64,000 nt of DNA from JAITMY01 sp031553765 (GCA_031553765.1 JAVBKY010000008.1:34742-98741), one strand, 5' to 3'; shown: positions 33,981 through 42,065, counted from the stretch's first letter. A program made the numbers and translations. The notes: a model not told the origin generated them from the letters alone.

Positions 33981-34571
33981 TTATTCTTGTTGCAAACTCA
34001 TAAACGCAGTGTAGGCACGTTGTACAGCATCGCAAAAAGCGCGTGAGCTGATGGTAGAAGCGGTAATAGCATCCACATCGCCACCATCCTTGGTAACGCT
34101 GAGCTTAAAGTCAGCGGGATTTTTGCCAACAAACTGCGTGGTGAATACAGGCTTTTTCCCCTCCACCTGCTTATCGGCCATTTTGGCGCCCAAGCCCGGA
34201 GTTTCGTTTTGCGATACCACAGTTACGCCGTTAATAGTGCCGTCGGGCAGGAAGCCTACCATAACCTTAATGCGTCCGCTGAAGCCGTTGTCGCTAAAGG
34301 TTTCAATAGCGGTACCAACATTTACACCATCCTTGGTAGCTGGGTAAAAGTAGAGCGAATCGCCATCAACAAATTGCGCGAATTTTGCGGAAGCAGGAGC
34401 GTTGTTGAACTCCGGCACCACAGCCGCAATCGCGTTATTGATTTTAGCGTTCTTAGCTTCGGCAATAGTTTGCTCGGTAAGCGCGTAAACGCTCGCCACC
34501 GCTGCTGACGAAAGCAGCGTGATTACCCCAAGGGTTATTACCAAATTTTTCAGCGTTGATTCTTTAGCCAT
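33981..34571 (-). CDS. rnfG: Ion-translocating oxidoreductase subunit G
   Basis: 196 residues from the ATG at 34571; an in-frame ATG 57 bases upstream lies in repeat sequence. RnfG is anchored by one N-terminal helix (about 10-32, LVITLGVITLLSSAAVASVYAL) and carries covalent FMN in its periplasmic domain. The FMN-attachment region is VDAITASTISSRA, a variant of the usual SGAT motif with Thr kept at the flavinylated position. TPGLGAKM is also conserved. Confidence 0.94.
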   Translation of the reverse strand: MAKESTLKNLVITLGVITLLSSAAVASVYALTEQTIAEAKNAKINNAIAAVVPEFNNAPASAKFAQFVDGDSLYFYPATKDGVNVGTAIETFSDNGFSGRIKVMVGFLPDGTINGVTVVSQNETPGLGAKMADKQVEGKKPVFTTQFVGKNPADFKLSVTKDGGDVDAITASTISSRAFCDAVQRAYTAFMSLQQE

Positions 34572-34596
34572 TTTTTCTCTATAAGAATTCAATAAT

Positions 34597-34669
34597 ATTT
34601 TTGACTTGCGACACTCGATATGCGACATGCGAAAGAATTCGCGTATCGCATGTCGAAAATCACATGTCG
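34597..34669. repeat. Quasi-repeat between rnfD and rnfG
   Basis: Alternating TATGCGACATGCGA and TCGCATGTCG units in both orientations. A similar segment lies at 49198-49265 between gdhA and the DUF819 gene. Confidence 0.65.
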
Positions 34670-35668
34670 TTATTTCTTTACCTTCACCACGCCAAACCTT
34701 GTGGGCTTTACGTAGCGGTTAATGAGCGGTACAAGGGCGTTCATTATGAGTATAGCAAATGAAACGCCTTCGGGGTAGCCGCCAAAGCAGCGTATCACCA
34801 CCGTAATTACACCTATTCCCACGCCAAATATTATTTGCCCCACAGGATTCATAGGTGAGGTAACGTAGTCCGTTGCCATGAAAATAGCGCCCAGCATCAA
34901 GCCTCCTGCCGACAGGTGAATGAGCGCGGGTGCGTAAATTTCGGGGTTAACCAAGTTGAGAATACCTGTAAATGCCCATACCGTTAGCAGAATAGAAACG
35001 GGAATGTGCCATGTGATAACGTGACGCCATAGCAGGTATAAACCGCCAATAATAAGTACAATAGCTGAAGCTTCGCCGAGTGAGCCACCTACTTTTCCTA
35101 ACCACAAATCGATAGGTGTAAGTTCGGTAAGCGTGTGTGATTTTATCCAGGCCAAGGGAGTTGCACCTGTAAGTGCATCAGTGGTGGCGCCGGTTGAGGC
35201 ATCAACCACTTGCCATGGCCACAGCGTGCGCGACATAAGGGGCTTAGGCCAGGTAGTCATTTGCACGGGGAAGGATATGAGCAGGAACACACGTCCTACC
35301 AGCGCGGGGTTGAAGGGGTTTTGTCCTAAGCCGCCAAAGCTCATTTTCCCTACGCCGATGGCAATAAAAGCACCCAGTATAATAATCCAAATGGGTAGGT
35401 TGCTGGGGAGGTTGAAGGCAAAGAGCAAGCCGGTAACCACAGCCGATAGGTCGGAAATGGTGGGCTGCACCTTTAGCACATACTTTTGAATAAGCCACTC
35501 GAAAAGCAGGCATGAAGCAATGGAAATTGCGGTAACCACAATGGAGCTGATACCGAACATGTACACGGATACGCAAAACGCCGGAGCCAGAGCTATGAGA
35601 ACGTCGCGCATGAGGCGCTGTGTGCTGAGTGGTCCTTTGGCGTGTGGAGCGGGAGAGACGGTTAGCAT
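34670..35668 (-). CDS. rnfD: Ion-translocating oxidoreductase subunit D
   Basis: 332 residues with about ten membrane segments. RnfD binds FMN covalently at the Thr of the SGAT-like motif; here the motif is LTGATPLAW (about residue 168). GGLGQNPFNPALVGRVFLL and ATDYVTSPMNPVGQIIFG are typical. With RnfE, A, C and G it forms the membrane electron path from the NADH-binding side. A 26-bp inverted repeat lies between it and rnfC. Confidence 0.96.
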   Translation of the reverse strand: MLTVSPAPHAKGPLSTQRLMRDVLIALAPAFCVSVYMFGISSIVVTAISIASCLLFEWLIQKYVLKVQPTISDLSAVVTGLLFAFNLPSNLPIWIIILGAFIAIGVGKMSFGGLGQNPFNPALVGRVFLLISFPVQMTTWPKPLMSRTLWPWQVVDASTGATTDALTGATPLAWIKSHTLTELTPIDLWLGKVGGSLGEASAIVLIIGGLYLLWRHVITWHIPVSILLTVWAFTGILNLVNPEIYAPALIHLSAGGLMLGAIFMATDYVTSPMNPVGQIIFGVGIGVITVVIRCFGGYPEGVSFAILIMNALVPLINRYVKPTRFGVVKVKK

Positions 35669-35723
35669 TTATAATTTATAAATAGTTTGACAATAGTTTG
35701 ATGCGCTTCGCGCGTTTAAAATG

Positions 35724-35801
35724 GTTTGAAATGGTTTAATGTGCTGCGCACGTTTGACGTTGTTTGTTTGAACGCGCGCAGCACATTAAACCATTTCAAA
35801 C
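35724..35801 (-). repeat. Long hairpin between rnfC and rnfD
   Basis: Arms of 26 bp (35724-35749 and 35776-35801) are perfect inverted repeats beginning GTTTGAAATGG and containing AATGTGCTGCGC, with a 26-bp loop. The position inside the operon suggests mRNA processing or attenuation, or simply a MITE-like repeat. Confidence 0.75.
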
Positions 35802-35807
35802 GGCTAT

Positions 35808-37145
35808 TTACTTGCAATTCCTTGCCCTCATCCTCTTCATTACCTCGGCCTTGCCGTAGCGCACCCAGTCGAGTAGGGGAACGTTGGCGGGGCAGGTGTA
35901 GAGGCAGCAGCCGCATTCAATGCAGTCGTAAATGCGGTCTTGCTCAAGGTTATCCCACAGGTTGTTTTTTGCCTGACGGGTGAGTAGGAAGGGCTCTAAG
36001 CCCATAGGGCAAGCCTCTACGCACTTAGCGCAGCGTATGCAGGCGCCTTCGGTACGGCGGTGCGATTCGCTTTCGTCGAACAGCAGCACGCCCGATGTAC
36101 CCTTGGTTACAGGCACGTCAACCGAGGCGGTTGCCTTACCCATCATGGGGCCGCCAAGCACAATTTTACCCGTGTTTTCGGGAACGCCACCCGCCAGTTC
36201 TATAAGTTTGGAAACGGGAGTACCCACACGGGCAACAAAGTTTTTTGGCTTGCTGACTTTTTTTCCGGTAACGGTAACAACGCGCTCCAGCAGCGGTTTG
36301 TTCTTTTGCACAGCCTCATACACGGCAAAGGCAGTGGCTACGTTTTGCACTACGGCACCCGTTTCAATGGGCAGACCCATGGAGGGAACTTCCTTGCCAA
36401 TAATTGCCTTAATGAGTTGTTTTTCGCCGCCCTGCGGATATTTTACTTTGAGGGGAACCACTTCGGTTCCGCTGAATTTCTTGGTGAGATTTTTGAGGTG
36501 AGCAATGGCATCGGGCTTATTGTTCTCAATGCCAATGTACGCCTTGTCTACGTTGAGCGCGCGCTTAAGCACCTCTACGCCTACCAATATTTCCTCGCCC
36601 TTTTCGAGCATAAGGCGGTGGTCGGCGGTGAGGTAAGGCTCACACTCTACGGCGTTGATGATAAGTACCTCGGCCTTTTTACCCTCGGGTATGCTAAGCT
36701 TTACGTGGGTAGGGAAGGTTGCTCCCCCCATGCCTACAATGCCGCTTTCCTGAATCTTCTTTACAATTTCGGGTCGCGACAGCGTTACCTCGCGCGCAAT
36801 ATCCTTGCTGCGATCAACGGTTTCAACCCACTCGTCGCCCTCCACCTGAATGCTGACGCACACCTTTTTTACGCCCGAAGCGTCGCACACCATAGGTTCT
36901 ACGGCAAGCACCGTACCCGATACACCGGAGTGTACGTTGGCCGAAACAAAGCCTGAACTTTGCGCCAGCAGCTGCCCAACCTTCACCTTGTCGCCTTTGG
37001 CAACGGTGGGGGTAGATGGGGCTCCAAGATGTTGACCTACGGGAATAATGGCAATGCCCTCGGGGACAATCGTTTCAAGGTTGGCGTGTGCCGAAATTTT
37101 ATTGTCGGATGGGTGGACGCCACCTAATGTAAATGTTTTGAGCAT
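35808..37145 (-). CDS. rnfC: Ion-translocating oxidoreductase subunit C
   Basis: 445 residues, the usual length for Bacteroidota RnfC. The N-terminal part starts with LGGVHPSDNK and has a barrel-hybrid region; the NADH/FMN-binding Rossmann region includes GIVGMGGATFPTHVK, VECEPYLTADHRLM and GGPMMG. Two 4Fe-4S clusters are bound by CIRCAKCVEACP and CIECGCCLYTCP near the C terminus. It is the first gene of the operon here. The rnfB gene that normally precedes rnfC is missing: the 428 bp upstream contain no ferredoxin-like gene. Confidence 0.96.
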   Translation of the reverse strand: MLKTFTLGGVHPSDNKISAHANLETIVPEGIAIIPVGQHLGAPSTPTVAKGDKVKVGQLLAQSSGFVSANVHSGVSGTVLAVEPMVCDASGVKKVCVSIQVEGDEWVETVDRSKDIAREVTLSRPEIVKKIQESGIVGMGGATFPTHVKLSIPEGKKAEVLIINAVECEPYLTADHRLMLEKGEEILVGVEVLKRALNVDKAYIGIENNKPDAIAHLKNLTKKFSGTEVVPLKVKYPQGGEKQLIKAIIGKEVPSMGLPIETGAVVQNVATAFAVYEAVQKNKPLLERVVTVTGKKVSKPKNFVARVGTPVSKLIELAGGVPENTGKIVLGGPMMGKATASVDVPVTKGTSGVLLFDESESHRRTEGACIRCAKCVEACPMGLEPFLLTRQAKNNLWDNLEQDRIYDCIECGCCLYTCPANVPLLDWVRYGKAEVMKRMRARNCK

Positions 37146-37196
37146 GTTATATTCTTTGTGAAAAGAAATGCAACCTTATAAAAAGGTAATAATTAG

Positions 37197-37204
37197 CAAA
37201 GATA
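37197..37204 (-). promoter_or_regulatory. -7 box of the rnf operon
   Basis: CAAAGATA on the plus strand is TATCTTTG on the minus strand, about 52 bases before the rnfC start. The -33 element is not clear. It supports rnfC as the first gene. Confidence 0.45.
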
Positions 37205-37403
37205 ATGTTTTTCCTTAAAAGAGATAAGGAATATTAAGGGCTTGTTTGTAGTGGGTGTAAATATTTAACATGTAGTTAAATGTGCTTGTGTTTTGACAAG
37301 GTGTTTGTGTAACTTACTGTAACGTGTGCGTACCTTAAAAAGCATTATGCCTGTGGCAGAATTTTTCGTAAGTTTGTTTCTGCAAAAAGAGGCCAATAAT
37401 TGT

Positions 37404-37521
37404 ACCTCTCCCCTGACCCCTCTCCGTGGGAGAGGGGCGTGTGCCACGAATGTAGGCAATAAGTATGGGGCGCTTGTGCGTTGTAAGTCCCTCTCCTGCG
37501 GAGAGGGATTTAGGGAGAGGT
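37404..37521. mobile_element. 118-bp CTCTCC element without coding sequence
   Basis: 22-bp ends, ACCTCTCCCCTGACCCCTCTCC-like on the left (37404-37425) and its inverted relative on the right (37500-37521), each followed inward by a CCTCTCC / GGAGAGG hairpin. The architecture equals the ends of the DUF559 element in uvrA, with only 74 bp between the ends. Confidence 0.7.
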
Positions 37522-37573
37522 CGTAATGGAAATGCAGTTGAGTTGATATTTAGAATCATAATATTGCGAGTTA

Positions 37574-38353
37574 ATGAGAAAAATCACACTAATGTTGGTG
37601 TTGCTATTTTGCGTGGGATATACTTTTGCACAAGTTGATACTGCTTTTAACCAAATAGATGCCAAAGGCTTGAAGCAGGGGCATTGGCAAAAAAAGTACC
37701 CTAATGGCAAGTTTGCTTACAAGGCGCTATTTGTGGATAATAAGCCGCTGGGTTTGCTGGTGCGCTTCCACGAAAACGGCAATAAAATGGCGGAGATTAA
37801 CTACTCTGACGATGGCACAGCCTTTGCCCAGCTGTTTTCGTCGCAAGGCGCACTCATAGCCGAGGGCAGCTACCGCGGTGAAAACACCAAGCATGGCCTG
37901 TGGAAGTACTACCGCGGGGGTAAGCTAGTAATGGACGAGGTATATGACAATGGCAGGCTGCACGGCTTGCAGCAGTTGTACTACCCCGGTGGGGAGCTGT
38001 ACGAGCGCAAGCAGTTTAAAAATGGTGAGTTGGAGGGCTTATATGAGCAAATAGATGTACGCGGTAAGCTGGTATTTGAAATAATGTACAAGGCGGGTAT
38101 GCAAAACGGTAGCGTGCGCTACTTTTACGACAACGGTCAGCTGCGCATTGAGGGGCGCTACGAAAAAGGCCTGCGCGTGGACGAATGGACTTTTTATGAG
38201 CAAAACGGAAATGTGGAGCGCAAGACCACCTACACCAATGGCGTGCCTGCCGACAAAGATGAAGTAGATAAGAAAAACTCCGACTACCTAAAGCAAATGG
38301 AATCGCAAAAGGGGCAGTTTGTGGAACCGGAGGAGATGATCAAAGAAAATTAA
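37574..38353 (+). CDS. Secreted MORN-repeat / YwqK-like protein
   Basis: 259 residues. A signal peptide (1-19, LMLVLLFCVGYTFA) is followed by about eight MORN-like units with the pattern G-x-W-x-x-Y-x-x-G, e.g. QGHWQKKYPNGKFAYKALF, HGLWKYYRGGKLVMDEVY and DEWTFYEQNGNVERKTTY. Such repeats occur in YwqK-type proteins that have been proposed as antitoxin-like or structural; no toxin gene is adjacent. Function unknown. The gene lies between two CTCTCC elements at 37404 and 38359. Confidence 0.85.
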   Translation: MRKITLMLVLLFCVGYTFAQVDTAFNQIDAKGLKQGHWQKKYPNGKFAYKALFVDNKPLGLLVRFHENGNKMAEINYSDDGTAFAQLFSSQGALIAEGSYRGENTKHGLWKYYRGGKLVMDEVYDNGRLHGLQQLYYPGGELYERKQFKNGELEGLYEQIDVRGKLVFEIMYKAGMQNGSVRYFYDNGQLRIEGRYEKGLRVDEWTFYEQNGNVERKTTYTNGVPADKDEVDKKNSDYLKQMESQKGQFVEPEEMIKEN

Positions 38354-38358
38354 GAAGG

Positions 38359-38487
38359 ACTTCTCCTCCGACCCCTCTCCGCAAGAGAGGGGGAGACTGC
38401 CTTCTGGTAAACGTTGTTTCTATGTGACCACATCTCGTTCTTCAGGGAACACGCCCCTCTCTTGCGGAGAGGGGTCGGGGTCGGGGT
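38359..38487. mobile_element. 129-bp CTCTCC element without coding sequence
   Basis: Left end 38359-38380 and right end 38466-38487 are imperfect inverted repeats (ending CCCCTCTCC / GGAGAGGGG), each with an inward hairpin; 85 bp between the ends. Same design as the elements at 18747 and 37404. It starts six bases after the MORN gene stop codon. Confidence 0.68.
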
Positions 38488-38520
38488 TTGAAGTCTGAAA
38501 TCTGAAATCTGAAATTTGAA
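38488..38520. repeat. Tandem TCTGAAA repeat before xseA
   Basis: TCTGAAATCTGAAATCTGAA and a diverged TTTGAAACCTGAA. The TTG start codon of xseA lies inside it. A similar TCTGAAACCTGAAA occurs at 51160-51173 before the serine hydrolase gene. Confidence 0.65.
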
Positions 38521-39763
38521 ACCTGAAAAAAGCATATCACTAAAAGACCTGCAGCTGGTAATTAAGCGGGCGGTGGAGGCGCTGCCTGATACGTACTGGG
38601 TGGTGGCGGAGGTGAACGAGCTGCGCGAGTCGGGGGCGGGGCACTGCTTTATGGAGCTGGTGCAGAAAAGCGAAGCCGACGAGCGCATTGAGGCCAAGGC
38701 TAGCGCCAGCATTTGGGCTAACCTGTACCGCATGATTAAGCCCTACTTTGAAAGCGCCACAGGTGCACAGCTGGGTGAGGGCATGAAAATAATGGTGCGC
38801 GTGGCGGTGCAGTACCACGAGTTGTACGGCTTACGCTTGAATGTGCTGGATATTGACCCCACCTATACCGTGGGCGAGGTGGCCATGCAGCGTCAAAAGA
38901 CCATAGCGCGCCTTAAGGATGAGGGCGTATTTGACATGAACCGTGAGCTGGAGCTGCCGTTGCTGCCGCGTCGTATTGCCGTAATTTCATCGGAAACGGC
39001 GGCGGGGTATGGCGATTTTATGCGACAGCTGCATGGCAATGGCTACGGCTACACGTTTGGCACCACGCTGTTTTCGGCAGCCATGCAGGGTAGGGAGGCC
39101 GAGGGCTCGATAATAGCCGCGCTGGAGCAAATTCACGCGCGTGCCCACGAGTTTGACGTGGTAGCCATACTGCGTGGCGGCGGCTCGCAAAGCGACCTTT
39201 CGTGCTTCGACACCTATCTGCTGGCAGCCAACGTAGCGCAATTTTCGTTACCTGTAATCACCGGTATCGGACACGACCGTGATGTGAGCGTAACAGACAT
39301 GGTGGCAAATACTATGTTGAAAACACCAACTGCCGCTGCCGAATTTTTAATAGAAAAAATAGCCGAGCTGGATGCCTACATTGAGCGGCTGGCGGAGGAG
39401 CTATCCTCCTTGTGGGGTAGCGTGCTTGAAAGCAACGAGCAGAAGTTGCGCCTGCTATCGTCGCGCTTGGTGATGGGTGTGCAGCAACGGGTGGCAAAGG
39501 AAAGAATGGCGGTGGAGGAGTATCTGCCCCAACGCATAAAGCAGGCTTGCCTGCACAAAATTACCTATGGACAGCTGCGCATAAATGAGCTGGAGAGTAA
39601 AATAGCGCTGCTCAATCCGCATAACATACTAAAGCGCGGCTACTCTATTACGCTGAAAAACGGTGCACCTGTGCGTAGCGCAAGCGAAGTGCTGGCGGGC
39701 GATGTGCTGGAAACAGTGCTGAGCGAAGGGAAGGTCAAGTTGCAGGTTACAGGTGACCAGTGA
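38516..39763 (+). CDS. xseA: Exonuclease VII large subunit
   Basis: 415 residues with a TTG start at 38516, chosen because ISLKDLQLVIKRAVEALP is the conserved family start and no ATG precedes it in frame. Exonuclease VII degrades single-stranded DNA from both ends. The N-terminal OB-fold (about 1-105) includes YWVVAEVNELRESGAGHCFMEL. The catalytic part has RIAVISSETAAGYGDFM, DVVAILRGGGSQSDLSCFD and VITGIGHDRDVSVTDMVA. A coiled-coil region lies between about 270 and 370. The small subunit xseB follows. Confidence 0.95.
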   Translation: MKPEKSISLKDLQLVIKRAVEALPDTYWVVAEVNELRESGAGHCFMELVQKSEADERIEAKASASIWANLYRMIKPYFESATGAQLGEGMKIMVRVAVQYHELYGLRLNVLDIDPTYTVGEVAMQRQKTIARLKDEGVFDMNRELELPLLPRRIAVISSETAAGYGDFMRQLHGNGYGYTFGTTLFSAAMQGREAEGSIIAALEQIHARAHEFDVVAILRGGGSQSDLSCFDTYLLAANVAQFSLPVITGIGHDRDVSVTDMVANTMLKTPTAAAEFLIEKIAELDAYIERLAEELSSLWGSVLESNEQKLRLLSSRLVMGVQQRVAKERMAVEEYLPQRIKQACLHKITYGQLRINELESKIALLNPHNILKRGYSITLKNGAPVRSASEVLAGDVLETVLSEGKVKLQVTGDQ

Positions 39764-39770
39764 CCAAGGT

Positions 39771-39888
39771 GTGCTGGCTGTCCTCCGCTGGCGGAGGTGC
39801 CCTTTAGGGTGGAGGTGGAAGTTGAGCGCGTGATTGCATCCACCCCCGGTCTTCGACCACCCCCGCCAGCGGGGGATAGCCAACGCAC
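39771..39888. repeat. GC-rich inverted repeat between xseA and xseB
   Basis: Imperfect arms GTGCTGGCTGTCCTCCGCTG (39771-39790) and the inverse near 39863-39888. Positions 39840-39878 recur in inverted orientation at 50559-50597 with one mismatch in 39 bp. Confidence 0.7.
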
Positions 39889-39925
39889 TCTTCCTCCAAT
39901 CACTAATTACTAATCTCTAAATATC

Positions 39926-40120
39926 GTGGCAAAAAAAGAACAAACATACGCTGAGGCCTTGGCTGAGGTGGAAAAGATTTTAGCGCAGCTGGAAGCCGGC
40001 GAGCTGGATGTAGACAAAATGGTGGTGGCGGTAAAACGCGCTACCGACTTGCTGCAATTCTGTCGCGAGAAGCTGAGCGCAACCGACGAAGAAATTCAAA
40101 AGACAATGCTTAGTGATTAA
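39926..40120 (+). CDS. xseB: Exonuclease VII small subunit
   Basis: 64 residues with a GTG start. The family pattern TYAEALAEVEKILAQLEAGE, then LDVDKMVVAVKRATDLLQFC and the basic/acidic end EEIQKTMLSD are all present. It is required with XseA for exonuclease VII activity and wraps the large subunit helices. It is separated from xseA by a repeat of about 120 bp rather than overlapping it. Confidence 0.93.
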   Translation: MAKKEQTYAEALAEVEKILAQLEAGELDVDKMVVAVKRATDLLQFCREKLSATDEEIQKTMLSD

Positions 40121-40155
40121 CGGTTAATAAAATCTGCCTAAAAATTAGAAGTACG

Positions 40156-40302
40156 TTTACCACGGAGACACAGAGAACACTAAAAACCTAAGTGAACTCT
40201 GTATTTCTAGGCTACATTCGGTAGTTTGATAGAAATTCCGAGAAAACAGATACAAAGGCTAAGGGTTTGATATATTGTATTTTCTATGTCTCCGTGGTTA
40301 AA
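40156..40302. repeat. MITE-like inverted repeat
   Basis: Ends TTTACCACGGAGACA (40156-40170) and TGTCTCCGTGGTTAAA (40287-40302) are inverted repeats of about 14 bp; the interior is AT-rich and noncoding. Confidence 0.65.
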
Positions 40303-40412
40303 AATTTAGACGGTTTCTTATTGTATTATCTGCGTTTATCTGTGACGCAGCCTGTTTAATCTGTGTTCTAAGACTTACGGCTTACGACTTTCCGACTGCC
40401 AACTTTATAATG

Positions 40413-40457
40413 TTTGTAATTGTGAACAATTAGTTGTATTTTTGCTCATAATTATGA
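40413..40457 (+). promoter_or_regulatory. Promoter and operator candidates of the hipB-hipA pair
   Basis: -33 TTTG (40413-40416) and -7 TATTTTTG (40437-40444), 20-bp spacer. A palindrome TAATTGTGAACAATTA (40417-40432) fills the spacer, and TCATAATTATGA (40446-40457) lies right after the -7 box, ten bases before the start codon. This arrangement suits autorepression by the HTH protein. Confidence 0.65.
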
Positions 40458-40467
40458 ACATTACAAG

Positions 40468-40770
40468 ATGAAACGCTCGCTACTTCCAAGCCAAAAAAGA
40501 ACGCTGAGCTCTTTGGGAGAGAACATAAAATACGCACGCTTGCGTAGAGATTTATCGTCGGAGCAGGTGGCCGAGCGCGCCGGAGTTTCCCGCAATACGC
40601 TGATAAAAGTGGAAAAGGGAGATGAGGGCGTTGCCATAGGCTACTACTTTAGAATACTTGCGGTACTTGGGCTGGATAAAGACATGCTTCTGGTGGCAAA
40701 AGATGACGAGTTGGGGCGTGCATTGCAGGATGCAAAGCTGGTAGTAAAGGAGCGGGCCTCGAAAAAATAG
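40468..40770 (+). CDS. HipB-like XRE-family antitoxin
   Basis: 100 residues. A helix-turn-helix of the XRE/Cro type occupies about residues 15-72: ENIKYARLRRDLSSEQVAERAGVSRNTLIKVEKGD. In hipBA systems such a protein neutralises the HipA kinase and represses the operon. The hipA-like gene begins five bases after the stop codon. Two palindromes overlap the promoter. Family assignment firm; antitoxin role inferred from context. Confidence 0.88.
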   Translation: MKRSLLPSQKRTLSSLGENIKYARLRRDLSSEQVAERAGVSRNTLIKVEKGDEGVAIGYYFRILAVLGLDKDMLLVAKDDELGRALQDAKLVVKERASKK

Positions 40771-40811
40771 AATATATGGTACAGCAAACAGACATATACG
40801 TGTACATGGAT

Positions 40812-40814
40812 TAG
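40812..40814 (+). other. In-frame amber codon near the hipA 5' end
   Basis: From ATG 40776 the frame reads MVQQTDIYVYMD and then TAG, followed directly by TTG and the conserved HipA sequence. TGG to TAG is one base change, and Trp is common at this position in the family. Confidence 0.8.
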
Positions 40815-42038
40815 TTGGAGTCCAAAGAGCCTGTTTTAATGGGGGGGGTGTATGGCGAATTTATTAGAGATAAAGAGGCTTTCTCTTATGAAAATAATCC
40901 CGCATGGCTGAAGCATGCCCGATTTCGCGCGCTGGATCCAGACCTCTCAAAGTTTGCCGGAAAACAATACCTGCCGGAAGATAAAAGCAACTTTGGCTTG
41001 TTTCTCGATTCCTCGCCCGATAGGTGGGGGCGCACGCTTATGCGCAGGCGTGAGGCCATTGCCGCCCGTGCGGAAAATAGGCAGCCTCGCGTACTGGCGG
41101 AGGCTGACTATCTGATGGGTATATATGATGGTAATCGAATGGGAGCCTTACGTTTTAAGTTTTCGCCCGAAGGGGAATTTATGGACAACAATAGGGCGCT
41201 GGCTACGCCGCCTTGGGCTTCTATTCGAGAGTTGGAGCATGCCAGCTTGCAGCTCGAAAAAAACGAGCAGCCTAATGCCGCTGAAAATACTCGATGGCTG
41301 AACATGCTCATTTCACCAGGCTCGTCGCTGGGTGGCGCAAGACCTAAAGCCAATGTGCTTGATGAAAAAGGGCAGCTGTGGATTGCAAAATTCCCAAGTG
41401 GAAACGATACAAAGAATATAGGAGCTTGGGAGCTGGTAGTGGCAAAAATGGCGCAGCAATGTGGTGTTTCTATGTCGGAATGCAAAGCTCAAAAATTTAG
41501 CAGCAATCACCATACATTTCTCACCAAGCGCTTTGATAGAAGTGATGCCGGGCGGCGAATTCACTTCGCATCGGCTATGATCCTGCTGGGCTATACCGAC
41601 GGTGCTGATCACGCTCATGGCGCAAGCTACTTGGAGTTGGCCGAGTGGATTATGGCAAGCTGCGCTGACACTGCCCAAAACCTGGAGCAGCTATGGCGCA
41701 GAATTGTGTTTAATATCGCCGTTTCCAACTGTGACGACCACCTGCGCAACCATGGATTTATACTCACGGCCAAGGGGTGGCAGCTCTCGCCTGCCTACGA
41801 CATTAACCCCGACGAAAACGGAATGGGCTTGAAGTTGAACATTTCAGAGGACGACAACTCGTTGGATTTTGATTTGGCATTGAGTGTAGCCGAATATTTT
41901 GGACTAAGTAATACGCAGGCAAAAGAGATTTTAGGTGAGATAAAAATGGGGGTGTCCGCTTGGTGTAAGTATGCCACAAACTGCGATATTGCCCGCGCGG
42001 AGCAGGAGTTGGTGGCGCGAAGCTTTAGGTTTTCCTAA
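40815..42038 (+). CDS. HipA-like serine/threonine kinase toxin, 5' end interrupted by a stop codon
   Basis: 407 residues if translation begins at the TTG right after the amber codon; the ancestral start at 40776 would give 420. HipA kinases phosphorylate targets such as glutamyl-tRNA synthetase. Couple_hipA-type N-terminal region (about 1-125), then the kinase core with the Gly/Arg loop SSLGGARPKANV (170-181), the ATP lysine in IAKF (190-193), catalytic NCDDHLRNHGF (305-315) and SPAYDINP (325-332). All catalytic residues are kept. Either the protein is made from a downstream start, the stop is read through, or the gene has just become inactive. A frame error in the sequence cannot be excluded. 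Confidence 0.75.
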   Translation: MESKEPVLMGGVYGEFIRDKEAFSYENNPAWLKHARFRALDPDLSKFAGKQYLPEDKSNFGLFLDSSPDRWGRTLMRRREAIAARAENRQPRVLAEADYLMGIYDGNRMGALRFKFSPEGEFMDNNRALATPPWASIRELEHASLQLEKNEQPNAAENTRWLNMLISPGSSLGGARPKANVLDEKGQLWIAKFPSGNDTKNIGAWELVVAKMAQQCGVSMSECKAQKFSSNHHTFLTKRFDRSDAGRRIHFASAMILLGYTDGADHAHGASYLELAEWIMASCADTAQNLEQLWRRIVFNIAVSNCDDHLRNHGFILTAKGWQLSPAYDINPDENGMGLKLNISEDDNSLDFDLALSVAEYFGLSNTQAKEILGEIKMGVSAWCKYATNCDIARAEQELVARSFRFS

Positions 42039-42065
42039 CCCGAATTCATATATTTGCAAAAATAA

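Larger units (their letters stand above)
37146..37573. other. Intergenic region between rnfC and the MORN gene
   Basis: 428 bp between divergent genes. It contains a minus-strand -7 box for rnf (37197-37204) and a CTCTCC inverted-repeat element (37404-37521). No coding sequence or RNA gene was seen in the rest. Confidence 0.6.
40121..40467. other. Intergenic region between xseB and the HipB-like gene
   Basis: 347 bp. It contains an inverted-repeat element (40156-40302) and the hipBA promoter with operator candidates (40413-40457). A CTTACGGCTTACGACTT quasi-repeat lies at 40376-40392. No gene was seen. Confidence 0.6.

Noticed and set aside
36060..36956. A long plus-strand open frame (298 codons) inside rnfC
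   Set aside because: It is antisense to a clear, conserved gene and its translation matches nothing recognisable.
37404..38487. CRISPR array made by the repeated CTCTCC motifs
   Set aside because: The motifs are arranged as inverted pairs with single variable interiors, not as regularly spaced direct repeats with spacers, and no cas gene is present.
40121..40467. tRNA or other RNA gene in the gap before hipB
   Set aside because: No T-loop GTTCGAATC-like sequence or cloverleaf arms were found; the region holds inverted repeats and a promoter.
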